Shown one piece after another: positions 15,248 to 24,271 of a stretch of 64,000 nucleotides of DNA (positions are counted from its first letter, which is position 1; each line of letters opens with the position of its first letter). Below the pieces are notes generated by a model that did not search any database, had not been told where the DNA came from, and saw only the letters and a list, made by a program, of their open reading frames with translations. Position numbers and translations under genes: made by a program. The stretch is from an uncultured Christensenella sp. (lineage in GTDB: Bacteria; Bacillota_A; Clostridia; Christensenellales; Borkfalkiaceae). The stretch covers positions 62,001 through 126,000 of the forward strand of contig CAJTTC010000005.1 in NCBI GenBank assembly GCA_910579295.1, read 5' to 3'.

Positions 15248-15994
15248 TCAAAGGGTAAGAATTTCAACTCCGTCCTCGGTTATGAGCACGGTGTTTTCAT
15301 AGTGCGCGGCAGGTTTTCCGTCGGCTGTTCTGACCGTCCAGCCGTCGCGTCTGTCGAACTCAACCTTGTACGTGCCCATATTGATCATAGGCTCGATACA
15401 AATCGTCATTCCCGCTTTCAGCCGCATACCCGTGCCCTTCTTGCCGTAGTTGGGAACGGAAGGATCTTCGTGCATCTCCCTGCCTATACCGTGACCGACC
15501 AGCGCCCTAACGACGCCATAGCCGTGGCTTTCGGCGTGAGTCTGAACGGCATAGCCTATGTCGTAGAGCGGAGTACCCGCCTTTAAACCCTCGATAGCCT
15601 TGAAGAAACACTCTTCGGTTACCTTGACAAGCTTGCGCTTTTCTTCCGACACGTTGCCGATGAGAAAGGTTCTGCACGCGTCGCCGTTATAGCCGTTCTT
15701 CTCAGCCGTTATATCGACGCTTACGATATCGCCGTCCTCTATTATCCTGTCGTCGGGAATGCCGTGCACTACGACCTCGTTTACAGATACGCACGCGCTT
15801 GCCGGATAACCGCAATAGCCGAGAGAGGAGGGCGTTGCGCCGCTCGCCGTAATGTACTTGTAGACGAGCCCGTCCACCTCTTTGGTCGTCATTCCCGCAC
15901 AGATGTGCTTGCCGACGTATTCCAAAGTCTCCTTAACGACCCTGCACGCCTCGCGCATAAGCGCGATTTCCTGCTCTGTCTTTACGTTAATCAT
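15248..15994 (-). CDS. map: Methionine aminopeptidase, type I
   Basis: Removes the initiator methionine from nascent proteins. It has 248 residues. Metal ligands are visible in SVDITAEKNGYNGDACRTF (both Asp), GHGIGREMHEDP (His), CIEPMINMG (Glu) and the C-terminal HYENTVLITEDG (Glu). There is no N-terminal zinc extension. It overlaps the adk stop by four bases, so the two are coupled. Confidence 0.97.
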   Translation of the reverse strand: MINVKTEQEIALMREACRVVKETLEYVGKHICAGMTTKEVDGLVYKYITASGATPSSLGYCGYPASACVSVNEVVVHGIPDDRIIEDGDIVSVDITAEKNGYNGDACRTFLIGNVSEEKRKLVKVTEECFFKAIEGLKAGTPLYDIGYAVQTHAESHGYGVVRALVGHGIGREMHEDPSVPNYGKKGTGMRLKAGMTICIEPMINMGTYKVEFDRRDGWTVRTADGKPAAHYENTVLITEDGVEILTL

Positions 15995-16626
15995 TTGCCA
16001 GAGCGCCTTTCGAGCTCTGCGGCAATAACGGCGAACACCTCTTCGGGAGGCTGCTTGCCGCTCTTAACGGTAAAGAGCTTGCCTTGGTTTTTGTAATATT
16101 CAACCAGTGGCGCGGTTTCATTGAAATAGGTATCCAACCGCTTGCCCACCGTTTCGGGATTGTCGTCGTCCCGCTGATAGAGCGTGCCGCCGCACTTCTT
16201 GCACGCGGTAGCTCCGTTCAGCGTTGAAACGTGATAGCTCTCGCCGCAACTGCAAACCCTTCTCCCGCAAATTCTGTCAAGAAGCAGGGATACGTCGACG
16301 TCGATATTTATACAGAGGTCGATATGTGCGAACCTGTCGAGCTCCGCCGCCTGAAAGAGATTGCGGGGAAAGCCGTCGAGCATATAACCGCTCTTTACGT
16401 CGTCAGCCGCTAACCTGTCCTTTACGATATCGCAGGTTACTTCGTCGGGAACGAGCTTACCTGCGTCGATATAGCTTTTAGCCACCTTGCCGATAGGCGT
16501 GCTGCCCTTTATGTTCGCCCTGAAAATGTCGCCCGTCGATATGTGAACGAGGTGAAAGCGCTCTTCAATCATGCTTGCCTGCGTTCCCTTGCCTGCGCCG
16601 GGTGCGCCGAGTAAAACTATGTTCAT
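15991..16626 (-). CDS. adk: Adenylate kinase, zinc-lid form
   Basis: Interconverts ATP plus AMP with two ADP. It has 211 residues. The P-loop is GAPGAGKGTQ (residues 7-16), and the AMP site includes STGDIFRANI and DGFPRN. The lid carries CSC and, later, CKKC, giving four cysteines as expected of the zinc-binding Gram-positive form, although the first pair is spaced CxC instead of the usual CxxC. It lies between secY and map. Confidence 0.97.
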   Translation of the reverse strand: MNIVLLGAPGAGKGTQASMIEERFHLVHISTGDIFRANIKGSTPIGKVAKSYIDAGKLVPDEVTCDIVKDRLAADDVKSGYMLDGFPRNLFQAAELDRFAHIDLCINIDVDVSLLLDRICGRRVCSCGESYHVSTLNGATACKKCGGTLYQRDDDNPETVGKRLDTYFNETAPLVEYYKNQGKLFTVKSGKQPPEEVFAVIAAELERRSGK

Positions 16627-16704
16627 AATTACCTCTCAACTGATACGGAATGCGAGTTGATTGCTCAATATCGCAAATTCCGAATTTCTCAATGCAATAA
16701 AGAA

Positions 16705-18084
16705 TTATTTAAGGAAGCCCTTTTTATAGTTCTTCATCATAAGCTGTGATTGAAGCTGTTTGTCGAGCTCCAATGCGCACGATACGACGATCAGAATACC
16801 CGTTGTAGAGAATACGCTTATCAGGTCGGTCGAAATACCCACAGCCGACAGTATAATTGCCAAAATCGAAGGTACTAACGCAACTATCGTGAGATAGATT
16901 GCACCGAACAGCGTTATTCTGTTGTTTATCTTTTTCAAATAATCTGCGGTAGGCTTGCCGGGACGAATACCCTGAATAAACCCGCCGTTTTGCTGAATTG
17001 TCCTCGATACGTCGTCGGGATTGAATTGCATTGACGCGTAGAAGAACGAGAATGCAAAGATAAGCAGACACAGCACTATCATATATATGAGCTGACCGTA
17101 CCACGTACCGCTACCCGAGAACCACTCTGCAACGCCCTTTTCAAAGCCGCTACCCGGCCAGAACAGGCTGGCAAGCATTGCAGGCACGCTGATTATCGCA
17201 AACGCGAATATGAGCGGCATAACGCCCGAGCCCGATATGCGCATGGGGATAACCGACGACTGACCGCCGTACATTCTTCTGCCTTTGACCTGCTTTGCGT
17301 ACTGAACGGGAATACGTCTTTCGGATAAGTCTACGGCACAGATAGCCGCAAACTCGAACATCGTCAGAATAACGAAGCCGAGAACTTCCCACAGCACAGC
17401 GGGATTAGCCGCATTGCCGTCTACACCTGCAAACGCTTCGATAAACTTAGCGACAATCTGATTGCCCGCCGTCGAAATGATGCCGATGAAGATTATAAGC
17501 GAAATACCGTTGGAAACGCCGTACTCTGTAATTCTCTCGCCGAGCCACATAACGAGCATTGCGCCGCCCGTATAAACTACGGTGAGGAATATGCCCGCAA
17601 CCCACGAAGCCGCAGTTTTGCTTATGCCGCCGCTTGCCGTGAAGCCGAAGTATGCGAGATTAATCGCCGCGTTTTCGCCCCTCAGACCAAGGTTAACGAT
17701 TATGCCGATAGCCTGCGCTACTGCAAGCAATATCGTCAGATATCTTGTTATCTGAGCAATCTTTCTTCTGCCCTCTTCGCCCTGCTTCGACAGCCTTTCG
17801 AGCGCGGGAATGCCGACGCTCAACAGCTGAACAATAATGGAAGCGTTGATGTACGGTCCTATACCAAGTGCAAACAGCGTTGCGTTGGCAAGCGATCCGC
17901 CCGATATGGACGACATTATGTTGAGGAACGACTGTCCGTTTATCGCCTGTTCGAACGTTTCCGCAGTTATGCCCGGTACGGGAATATAGCACCCGAGCCT
18001 GAATATAACCAGCAAAAGCAAGGTTATAAATATTTTGGTTCGGATTTCCTTGTTCTTAAAACAATTTTTTATTGTTTCAAACAT
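16705..18084 (-). CDS. secY: Protein translocase subunit SecY
   Basis: The membrane channel of the Sec pathway, 459 residues with about ten membrane segments. Conserved parts are RLGCYIPVPGI near the start, the plug region (SGGSLANATLFALGIGPYI), IPVQYAKQVKGRRMYGGQSS and GGFIQGIRPGKPTADYL. It is in the usual place after rplO. Confidence 0.98.
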   Translation of the reverse strand: MFETIKNCFKNKEIRTKIFITLLLLVIFRLGCYIPVPGITAETFEQAINGQSFLNIMSSISGGSLANATLFALGIGPYINASIIVQLLSVGIPALERLSKQGEEGRRKIAQITRYLTILLAVAQAIGIIVNLGLRGENAAINLAYFGFTASGGISKTAASWVAGIFLTVVYTGGAMLVMWLGERITEYGVSNGISLIIFIGIISTAGNQIVAKFIEAFAGVDGNAANPAVLWEVLGFVILTMFEFAAICAVDLSERRIPVQYAKQVKGRRMYGGQSSVIPMRISGSGVMPLIFAFAIISVPAMLASLFWPGSGFEKGVAEWFSGSGTWYGQLIYMIVLCLLIFAFSFFYASMQFNPDDVSRTIQQNGGFIQGIRPGKPTADYLKKINNRITLFGAIYLTIVALVPSILAIILSAVGISTDLISVFSTTGILIVVSCALELDKQLQSQLMMKNYKKGFLK

Positions 18085-18158
18085 TTCAACCTCACTTTAC
18101 AAATTCGGAATGCGTAATTCGGTATTTTCCGATAACGTCTGATTCCAAATTCCGAAAA

Positions 18159-18605
18159 TTAAACGGTCTCTGCCGTGCCGCCAGCCTTCTCGATAGCCGC
18201 CTTAGCCGCCTCGGAGAATTTTGCCGCCTTTACGGTGAGAGCGACTTTAACCTCGCCCTTGCCCAAAACCTTAAGTCCGCCGTTGTTCTTTACAACCTTG
18301 GTGAGGCTGTGCTCTACAACGTAGTCGTAATCGACGACGGTACCTGCGGGTACGGAAGCAAGCTGAGAGAGATTGACAATCAGGTAATTCGTAGCCCACT
18401 TATTGTGGAAGCCTCTCTTGGGTATTCTTCTGTGAAGGGGCATCTGACCGCCTTCGAAGCCGGGACGAACGCCGCCGCCCGAACGAGCCCACTGACCCTT
18501 GTGTCCCTTGCCGGAAGTCTTGCCCTTACCCGAGCCGATACCTCTGCCTAATCTCTTGGGAGAAGTGGTTGCGCCCTCTGCGGGCTGTAATGTATCTATT
18601 CTCAT
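18159..18605 (-). CDS. rplO: Ribosomal protein uL15
   Basis: A 148-residue large-subunit protein. The glycine-rich basic N-terminus (RLGRGIGSGKGKTSGKGHKG) and GFEGGQMPLHRRIPKRGF are typical. Confidence 0.98.
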   Translation of the reverse strand: MRIDTLQPAEGATTSPKRLGRGIGSGKGKTSGKGHKGQWARSGGGVRPGFEGGQMPLHRRIPKRGFHNKWATNYLIVNLSQLASVPAGTVVDYDYVVEHSLTKVVKNNGGLKVLGKGEVKVALTVKAAKFSEAAKAAIEKAGGTAETV

Positions 18606-18617
18606 AATATCTTCTCC

Positions 18618-18791
18618 TTAAACCTCTTCAACCTTTAAAAGGTACTTAACCTTCTCGATCTGCCCCAAGTTTGCGGGCGTGCTCTCCAAGGTCTTGCTCT
18701 GACGGATTTTTTTAAGTCCCAACGCCGCAACGGTAGCCTTTACCGTCTTGGTTTCATTGGCTATACTCTTAATTAACGTAATCTTAACCAT
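18618..18791 (-). CDS. rpmD: Ribosomal protein uL30
   Basis: A 57-residue protein starting MVKITLIKSIANETKTVKAT and containing LGLKKIRQSKTLE. GGAGGT-like bases precede the ATG. It sits in the standard rpsE-rpmD-rplO order. Confidence 0.96.
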   Translation of the reverse strand: MVKITLIKSIANETKTVKATVAALGLKKIRQSKTLESTPANLGQIEKVKYLLKVEEV

Positions 18792-18804
18792 ATCTTACCT
18801 CCGC

Positions 18805-19344
18805 TTAGCCCAGAATTTCCTCTACGGACTTACCTCTCGCAGAGGCAACCTCTTCGGGCGATTTGAGCGCAACCAATCCCGCCACAGCCGCCTTTACGCA
18901 GTTGATGGGGTTGTTTGTGCCGTGGGATTTGGTACGGATATCCTTTACGCCTGCGGCTTCCATAACCGCACGGACGGGACCGCCCGCGATAACGCCCGTA
19001 CCTGCCGCAGCGGGCATCATAAGAACCGAGCCTCTGCCGTATACGCCTACAACGCCGTGGGGTATGGACGTACCTTGAAGATTAACCTTTTTAAGGCTCT
19101 TTTTAGCCTGAGCCGTAGCCTTCTCGATTGCCTCGGGAACTTCCTTGCTCTTGCCCATTCCGTAGCCGATAGAGCCGTTGCCGTCGCCGACAACTACCAA
19201 AGCCGCAAAGCGCATATTTCTGCCGCCCTTAACAGTCTTGGATACTCTGTTTACCTGTATGAGCTTCTTGATAAAGCCGTCGTCCTCTTCCCTCTTTCTG
19301 GGTCTGTCGTTTCTTCTTGCGGATTTTTCTTTCTTTTCTTCCAT
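18805..19344 (-). CDS. rpsE: Ribosomal protein uS5
   Basis: A 179-residue 30S protein involved in decoding fidelity. Typical parts are VSKTVKGGRNMRFAALVVVG and GTGVIAGGPVRAVMEAAGV. Two ATGs are possible; the one at 19344 is chosen because AAGGAG lies seven bases before it, whereas the ATG at 19350 touches the ribosome binding site. Confidence 0.97.
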   Translation of the reverse strand: MEEKKEKSARRNDRPRKREEDDGFIKKLIQVNRVSKTVKGGRNMRFAALVVVGDGNGSIGYGMGKSKEVPEAIEKATAQAKKSLKKVNLQGTSIPHGVVGVYGRGSVLMMPAAAGTGVIAGGPVRAVMEAAGVKDIRTKSHGTNNPINCVKAAVAGLVALKSPEEVASARGKSVEEILG

Positions 19345-19355
19345 GACCATACTCC

Positions 19356-19724
19356 TTAGAAATTAAGTCCGGCTTCTCTTGCGCCGTCTGCCACAGCCTG
19401 TACTCTGCCCGTATAGAGGTAACCGCCCCTATCGAACACGACCGTCTTTACACCCTTTGCAAGGGCGCGTTCCGCAACTTTTTTGCCCACAAGCTTCGCC
19501 GCGTCGGTCTTGGTCATATCCTTTATCTCGCCCTTAACTTCCTTGTCCATTGTGGAAGCCGAGCACAAGGTTACGCCCTTAACGTCGTCGATTACCTGCA
19601 CGTAGATGTGATTGAGCGAACGGTATACGCTCATTCTGGGTGCTTCTGCCGTGCCGGAAATCTTCTTTCTTACCCTGCTGTGACGGCGAAGTCTTTCTTC
19701 GTTCTTGTCGATTTTCTTAATCAT
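19356..19724 (-). CDS. rplR: Ribosomal protein uL18
   Basis: A 122-residue 5S rRNA-binding protein. RLRRHSRVRKKISGTAEAPR and the C-terminal FDRGGYLYTGRVQAVADGAR are typical. A gap of 143 bases, unusually long for this cluster, separates it from rplF; it contains a CCCGCGC-GGAGC-GCGCGGG hairpin and no visible gene. Confidence 0.98.
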   Translation of the reverse strand: MIKKIDKNEERLRRHSRVRKKISGTAEAPRMSVYRSLNHIYVQVIDDVKGVTLCSASTMDKEVKGEIKDMTKTDAAKLVGKKVAERALAKGVKTVVFDRGGYLYTGRVQAVADGAREAGLNF

Positions 19725-19867
19725 AATGTCTCCTTATTTAGAGCAATCAACCGCCTTAATCTCTGCGGTATCTCCTTCGGATTTGGCAAGCCCGTATCCG
19801 CTTATCCCGCGCGGAGCGCGCGGGCGGCGGGCTTTAAGCCGCGGCGCTTTTTGCCGCATACCCGAAA

Positions 19868-20416
19868 TTACTTCTTGCCCTTACCTCCCGTTTTGCCTTC
19901 CTTACGCTCGATAACTTCGTCGCTGTACGCGATGCCGTATCCGTGGTAGGGCTCGGGTTCTCTTATCGTTCTGATATTCGCCGCAGTCTGACCTACGAGG
20001 GTCTTATCTATACCTGCAACGACAATCTCGTTGGGGTTGGGGCAGCTGAGCGTGATGCCTGCGGGCTCTTCGAACTCGACGGGGTGGGAGAAGCCTACGT
20101 TCATAACGAGCTTCTTGCCCTGCTTAGCGACCTTCCAGCCGACGCCGTTTACTTTGAGGCTCTTGGAATAGCCCTCCGAAACGCCGACTACCATATTGTG
20201 TAAGAGCGCGCGGTACAAGCCGTGCTTTGCGTCGAGCGCGGCGGACTCGTGAAGCTTTTCAACGAGCGCGTGCGTGCCCTCTACCTTAACCGTAATATCG
20301 CCCTCTACCTTCTGAGTAAGCGTACCCTTGCCGCCCTTGACGGTTATAACGCCGTCGGCAAACAATACGGTTACGCCTGCGGGAATTACAACGGGCATTT
20401 TACCTATTCTTGACAT
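19868..20416 (-). CDS. rplF: Ribosomal protein uL6
   Basis: A 182-residue protein near the factor-binding site of the 50S subunit. MSRIGKMPVVIPAGVTV at the start and the GYGIAYSDEVIERKEGKTGG end are typical. Confidence 0.98.
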   Translation of the reverse strand: MSRIGKMPVVIPAGVTVLFADGVITVKGGKGTLTQKVEGDITVKVEGTHALVEKLHESAALDAKHGLYRALLHNMVVGVSEGYSKSLKVNGVGWKVAKQGKKLVMNVGFSHPVEFEEPAGITLSCPNPNEIVVAGIDKTLVGQTAANIRTIREPEPYHGYGIAYSDEVIERKEGKTGGKGKK

Positions 20417-20428
20417 TGTATTACCTCC

Positions 20429-20821
20429 TTACCAGATATAGCAGAGCACTTCGCCGCCCACGTTGGCAGCCTTTGCCTGCTTATCCGTCATAACGCCCTT
20501 ATTGGTCGAGATGATGGCAATACCCAGCCCGTCCATAACCTTGGGCATATTGTCAACGTTTGCATACACTCTGAGACCGGGTCTCGATACTCTCTGCAAT
20601 GCGTTGATTACCGACTTCTTTTTACCTGCATATTTGAGGGTGACTACGAGCTTGCCCGAATAGCCGTCCTCAACGAGCTTAACGCCCTCGATATAGCCTT
20701 CTTTTAACATGATGTCGGCAATTGCCTTTTTCATGTTGGAGGAAGGAATTTCAACGGTTTCTTTATTTACCGCAAGCGCATTCCTGATGCGCGTGAGCAT
20801 ATCTGCTATGGGATCTGTCAT
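20429..20821 (-). CDS. rpsH: Ribosomal protein uS8
   Basis: A 130-residue 16S rRNA-binding assembly protein. MTDPIADMLTRIRNALAV and the C-terminal ISTNKGVMTDKQAKAANVGG are typical. Confidence 0.98.
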   Translation of the reverse strand: MTDPIADMLTRIRNALAVNKETVEIPSSNMKKAIADIMLKEGYIEGVKLVEDGYSGKLVVTLKYAGKKKSVINALQRVSRPGLRVYANVDNMPKVMDGLGIAIISTNKGVMTDKQAKAANVGGEVLCYIW

Positions 20822-20839
20822 TTTATCTTTCCTCCTTTA

Positions 20840-21025
20840 TTACCAGCTCGACTTTTTTACACCGGGGATTTCACCCTTATAAGCAAGGTTTCTGAAACAG
20901 ATACGGCACACACCGTACTTACGGAGAACCGCGTGGGGTCTGCCGCAGATGGAGCATCTCGTATAAGCTCTCGTTTTATACTTAGCAGGCTTCTGCTGCT
21001 TGTTTATCATCGACTTTTTTGCCAT
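20840..21025 (-). CDS. rpsN: Ribosomal protein uS14 (zinc-binding form)
   Basis: A 61-residue protein of the 30S head. CSICGRPH and CRICFRN give the two CxxC pairs of the short zinc-binding form usual in Gram-positive bacteria. Confidence 0.98.
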   Translation of the reverse strand: MAKKSMINKQQKPAKYKTRAYTRCSICGRPHAVLRKYGVCRICFRNLAYKGEIPGVKKSSW

Positions 21026-21037
21026 ATTTATTTCTCC

Positions 21038-21607
21038 TTACTTCTTGAAGGGCAAACCTAAAGCCCTTAAAAGCTCTCTCGCTTCTTCGTCAGTCTTTGC
21101 AGTGGTTACAATACAGATATCCATACCTCTGATTTTTTCAACCTGATCGTATTGGATTTCAGGGAACATAAGCTGTTCCTTAACGCCCATACAATAGTTG
21201 CCCTTGCCGTCGAAGCTGTCTGCGGGAACGCCGCGGAAGTCGCGCACGCGGGGCAGAGCTATCGAAACGAACTTGTCGTAGAACTGATACATTCTGTCGC
21301 CGCGAAGGGTAACTTTGATACCGACGTTCTGTCCTTCCCTTACCTTGAAGTTCGCAACAGACTTGCGCGCCTTGGTAAGTATGGGCTGCTGTCCGCTTAT
21401 AAGCTTGATTTCGTTTACAGCCGCCTGTATGGACTTCGCGTTGTCCTTTATGTCGCCTAAGCCCGAGCTGATTATAATCTTTTCAAGCTTGGGTACTTGC
21501 ATGGGATTTTTATAGCCGAATTTTTTAGTCAATGCGGGCACGACTTCTTCGGCGTATTGCTGAGCTATTCTGCTCTTGTATACTTTCTGAGCCTCTTTCT
21601 TAGCCAT
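21038..21607 (-). CDS. rplE: Ribosomal protein uL5
   Basis: A 189-residue 5S rRNA-binding protein. FGYKNPMQVPKLEKIIISSG, TKARKSVANFKVREGQ and RDFRGVPADSFDGKGNYCMG are typical. Confidence 0.98.
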   Translation of the reverse strand: MAKKEAQKVYKSRIAQQYAEEVVPALTKKFGYKNPMQVPKLEKIIISSGLGDIKDNAKSIQAAVNEIKLISGQQPILTKARKSVANFKVREGQNVGIKVTLRGDRMYQFYDKFVSIALPRVRDFRGVPADSFDGKGNYCMGVKEQLMFPEIQYDQVEKIRGMDICIVTTAKTDEEARELLRALGLPFKK

Positions 21608-21622
21608 TTTCCGTATTTCTCC

Positions 21623-22057
21623 TTATTCAGCCGTATCTTCAGCGGGCGTTTCTACCGCCTCGTCTTTCTTTGCCGCGCGCTTTCTCGTACGCTTTTTGGG
21701 CGCTTCCTTAGGCGCTTCCGCCGCCTTCTTGCCCTTGCCTGCGTATGCGCCGTCGAGAACCGCTCCGCACTTGCCGCAAACTCTTACCTTCTTGCCGTCG
21801 ACAACGGAGTGCTTAATTCTTACGCCCTTGCCGCAACCCGAGCAAACTACCATTACGTTGGATACGTCGATAGGTCCTTCCTGCTTGACTATCTGCGACG
21901 TTTCGTTTGCTTTTCTTGCCTTCTTTGCCTTGCTTTGAAGGTTAATGCCTTCAACAGTCACCGTTCCGTTCTTGGGAGATGTGGCAATTACTTTGCCCTG
22001 CTTGCCCGCGTCCTTACCGGTGATAACTACTACGTTATCATTCAATTTTACGTTCAT
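21623..22057 (-). CDS. rplX: Ribosomal protein uL24 with a charged tail
   Basis: A 144-residue assembly protein. The KOW motif lies at the start (VVVITGKDAGKQGKVIAT). CSGCGKGVRIKH and CGKCG suggest a zinc-binding ribbon. The last 40 residues are low-complexity and rich in Lys, Ala, Pro and Glu, and extend beyond the usual length. Confidence 0.97.
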   Translation of the reverse strand: MNVKLNDNVVVITGKDAGKQGKVIATSPKNGTVTVEGINLQSKAKKARKANETSQIVKQEGPIDVSNVMVVCSGCGKGVRIKHSVVDGKKVRVCGKCGAVLDGAYAGKGKKAAEAPKEAPKKRTRKRAAKKDEAVETPAEDTAE

Positions 22058-22072
22058 TGCGTTTCTCCTTAA

Positions 22073-22441
22073 TTAAAGAACTTCGGGTGCGAGGGAGATT
22101 ATCTTCATATAGTTCTTCTCTCTCAATTCTCTTGCTATCGGTCCGAAGATACGCGTGCCCTTCGGCTCGTTATTGCTGCCGAGGATTACCGCCGCGTTGT
22201 CGTCAAATCTGATATAAGTGCCGTCGTTGCGCCTTACGCCCTGCTTGCTTCTTGCTATAACGGCTTTAACCACGTCGCCCTTCTTAACCGCGCCGCCGGG
22301 GGTTGCGGTTTTTACCGAGCATATGATTACGTCGCCGATGTTGCCCGTCTTGCGGAACGAACCGCCGAGCACCTTTATACACATAAGCTCTTTTGCGCCG
22401 CTGTTGTCTGCGGCTTTGAGCCTCGTCTGAGGTTGTATCAT
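22073..22441 (-). CDS. rplN: Ribosomal protein uL14
   Basis: A 122-residue protein at the subunit interface. MIQPQTRLKAADNSGAKELM and GTRIFGPIARELREKNYMKI are typical. Upstream, 250 untranslated bases separate it from rpsQ, the longest gap in the S10-spc part. Confidence 0.98.
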   Translation of the reverse strand: MIQPQTRLKAADNSGAKELMCIKVLGGSFRKTGNIGDVIICSVKTATPGGAVKKGDVVKAVIARSKQGVRRNDGTYIRFDDNAAVILGSNNEPKGTRIFGPIARELREKNYMKIISLAPEVL

Positions 22442-22579
22442 ATAAATTCTCCTTGATTTATTCTAAAACTTACAACTCGCAGCGTATCGCTGTACCCGAG
22501 CTTTTTTATTGCTTAGCATTTGACTTGCCAATCACTTAAAAGCTCAGAACAGTAACTACGCTATATTTAACGTTCAGAG

Positions 22580-22608
22580 GGTAAGGCGGACGGTTGCCGT
22601 CCCTTACC
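22580..22608 (-). promoter_or_regulatory. Strong hairpin in the rplN-rpsQ gap
   Basis: GGTAAGG and CCTTACC enclose GACGG-CAA-CCGTC, giving a nearly continuous 12-bp stem without a T-run. A short stretch resembling the repeat family (GGGAATTAAAGACTTGC, 22639-22655) lies upstream of it in transcription. The remaining 250-base gap holds no gene that I can see. Confidence 0.4.
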
Positions 22609-22692
22609 GGGTTACCTTACCTTGCCGCTTTTCCGATCGGGAATTAAAGACTTGCAATTAAGCATAGTCCGCATTCCGCGTTTAATTTTAAA

Positions 22693-22953
22693 TTACTTCG
22701 CCTTCTCGATAATCTCGGCAACGCGCCAATTCTTATCCTTGGAAAGCTTTCTCGTTTCGACTATTCTCACCTTGTCGCCTACGCCGCACTCGTTATTCTC
22801 GTCGTGAGCCTTGAACTTGGTGGTCTTGGTTATAGTCTTTTTATAGAGGGGGTGCTTGCTCTTCTCGGTGATGGCTACGACTACCGTCTTGTCCATCTTG
22901 TCGGAAACTACCAACCCGACTCTTTCCTTTCTTAAAGTTGTCCTTTCTTCCAT
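22693..22953 (-). CDS. rpsQ: Ribosomal protein uS17
   Basis: An 86-residue 16S rRNA-binding protein. RVGLVVSDKMDKTVVVAITE and VGDKVRIVETRKLSKDKNWR are typical. Confidence 0.98.
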   Translation of the reverse strand: MEERTTLRKERVGLVVSDKMDKTVVVAITEKSKHPLYKKTITKTTKFKAHDENNECGVGDKVRIVETRKLSKDKNWRVAEIIEKAK

Positions 22954-22964
22954 GACCTTTCTCC

Positions 22965-23159
22965 TTAACCCTTAATCTGCCTTGCACGGATAACGGTGTT
23001 GACCCTTGCGATGTCCTTTTTTACAAGGTTTATCTGCATAGGATTTTCAAGCTGACCGCTTGCATGGCGGAAACGCAGATTGAAAAGCTCCGTCTTTAAT
23101 TCGGACAGCTTTGCGCTAAGTTCTTCGTCGCTTAAATTCTTAATTTCCTTAGCCTTCAT
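22965..23159 (-). CDS. rpmC: Ribosomal protein uL29
   Basis: A 64-residue protein at the exit tunnel. MKAKEIKNLSDEELSAKLSE and ELFNLRFRHASGQLEN are typical. ATG 23159 is used; a GTG at 23168 is also in frame. It overlaps the end of rplP by 11 bases. Confidence 0.96.
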   Translation of the reverse strand: MKAKEIKNLSDEELSAKLSELKTELFNLRFRHASGQLENPMQINLVKKDIARVNTVIRARQIKG

Positions 23160-23586
23160 TTGCCTCACCGCCTTCTAAATCTTCTTTCTTAACAAATTTG
23201 CACTTAACGGGCAACTTGTGGGATGCAAGACGCATAGCTTCCCTTGCAACGTCCTCGGATACGCCAGCCATTTCAAACATTACTCTGTCGGGCTTAACGA
23301 TTGCCACCCAGTATTCTACCGAGCCTTTACCTGAACCCATACGGGACTCAGCGGGGTGCTTAGTGATGGGCTTGTGAGGGAATATGTCTATCCAAACCTG
23401 TCCGCCACGCTTGATAAATCTCGTCATCGCGATACGCGCCGCCTCTATCTGGTTGGAAGTAATTCTTCCGCCCTCTTCGGCAACCAGACCGTACTCGCCG
23501 TAAGCTACTTTATTGCCCTTATGCGCTCTGCCGCGGATTTTGCCGCGGTGCTGCATTCTTCTCTTTACTCTCTTGGGGATTAACAT
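23149..23586 (-). CDS. rplP: Ribosomal protein uL16
   Basis: A 145-residue protein at the A-site side of the 50S subunit. MLIPKRVKRRMQHRGKIRGR and RMGSGKGSVEYWVAIVKP are typical. It starts one base from the rpsC stop. Confidence 0.98.
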   Translation of the reverse strand: MLIPKRVKRRMQHRGKIRGRAHKGNKVAYGEYGLVAEEGGRITSNQIEAARIAMTRFIKRGGQVWIDIFPHKPITKHPAESRMGSGKGSVEYWVAIVKPDRVMFEMAGVSEDVAREAMRLASHKLPVKCKFVKKEDLEGGEANEG

Positions 23587-23587
23587 T

Positions 23588-24259
23588 TTACTCTTCGCCT
23601 CCGTCTGAGATTATAAGCTTCTTAGAGCCCGTGAGTACTTCGCCCTTGTATATCCAGCACTTGATGCCGAGTACGCCGAACGTAGTGTGAGCTTCCGCAA
23701 AGCCGTAATCTATATTCGCCCTCAACGTTTGAAGGGGAATAGAGCCGTCGTGGTAGCTCTCGCTGCCTGCAATTTCTCTGCCGTCAAGTCGTCCGCTTAC
23801 GGTGATTTTTACACCCTTAACGCCCGCCTTGGACACCTTTGAAAGCTGCTGTTTGATAGCTCTTCTGTAAGAAACACGCTTTTCGAGCTGAGAAGCAACC
23901 GCCTCTGCCACGAGCTGCGCGTCCTGGTCGATTTTGTCAACCTTATTGACGTTGATAATTATAATCTTACCGTTGGTGAGCTTGCCGAGGTCCTTTTTGA
24001 TAACCTCGATTTCTGCGCCCGCCTTGCCGATAAGCACGCCGGGACGACCCGTGTAGATTGTAACTTCTACCTTGTTTGCCGCCCTTACGATGCAGATTTT
24101 GCTTATTGCCGCGTCGTAATACTTCTTCTTAATGAAGGTACGGATGACGTTATCTTCTTTTAACTGTTTGCCGAAGTCCTTCTTTTCAGCGTACCACTGC
24201 GTATCCCAGCTCTTGATAACGCCTACTCTCAAACCGTGAGGATTAACTTTCTGTCCCAT
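23588..24259 (-). CDS. rpsC: Ribosomal protein uS3
   Basis: A 223-residue protein at the mRNA entry site. MGQKVNPHGLRVGVIKSWDT, the KH-type GRPGVLIGKAGAEIE and GVKGVKITVSGRLDGREIA are typical. Confidence 0.98.
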   Translation of the reverse strand: MGQKVNPHGLRVGVIKSWDTQWYAEKKDFGKQLKEDNVIRTFIKKKYYDAAISKICIVRAANKVEVTIYTGRPGVLIGKAGAEIEVIKKDLGKLTNGKIIIINVNKVDKIDQDAQLVAEAVASQLEKRVSYRRAIKQQLSKVSKAGVKGVKITVSGRLDGREIAGSESYHDGSIPLQTLRANIDYGFAEAHTTFGVLGIKCWIYKGEVLTGSKKLIISDGGEE

Positions 24260-24271
24260 ACTTCACTCTCC

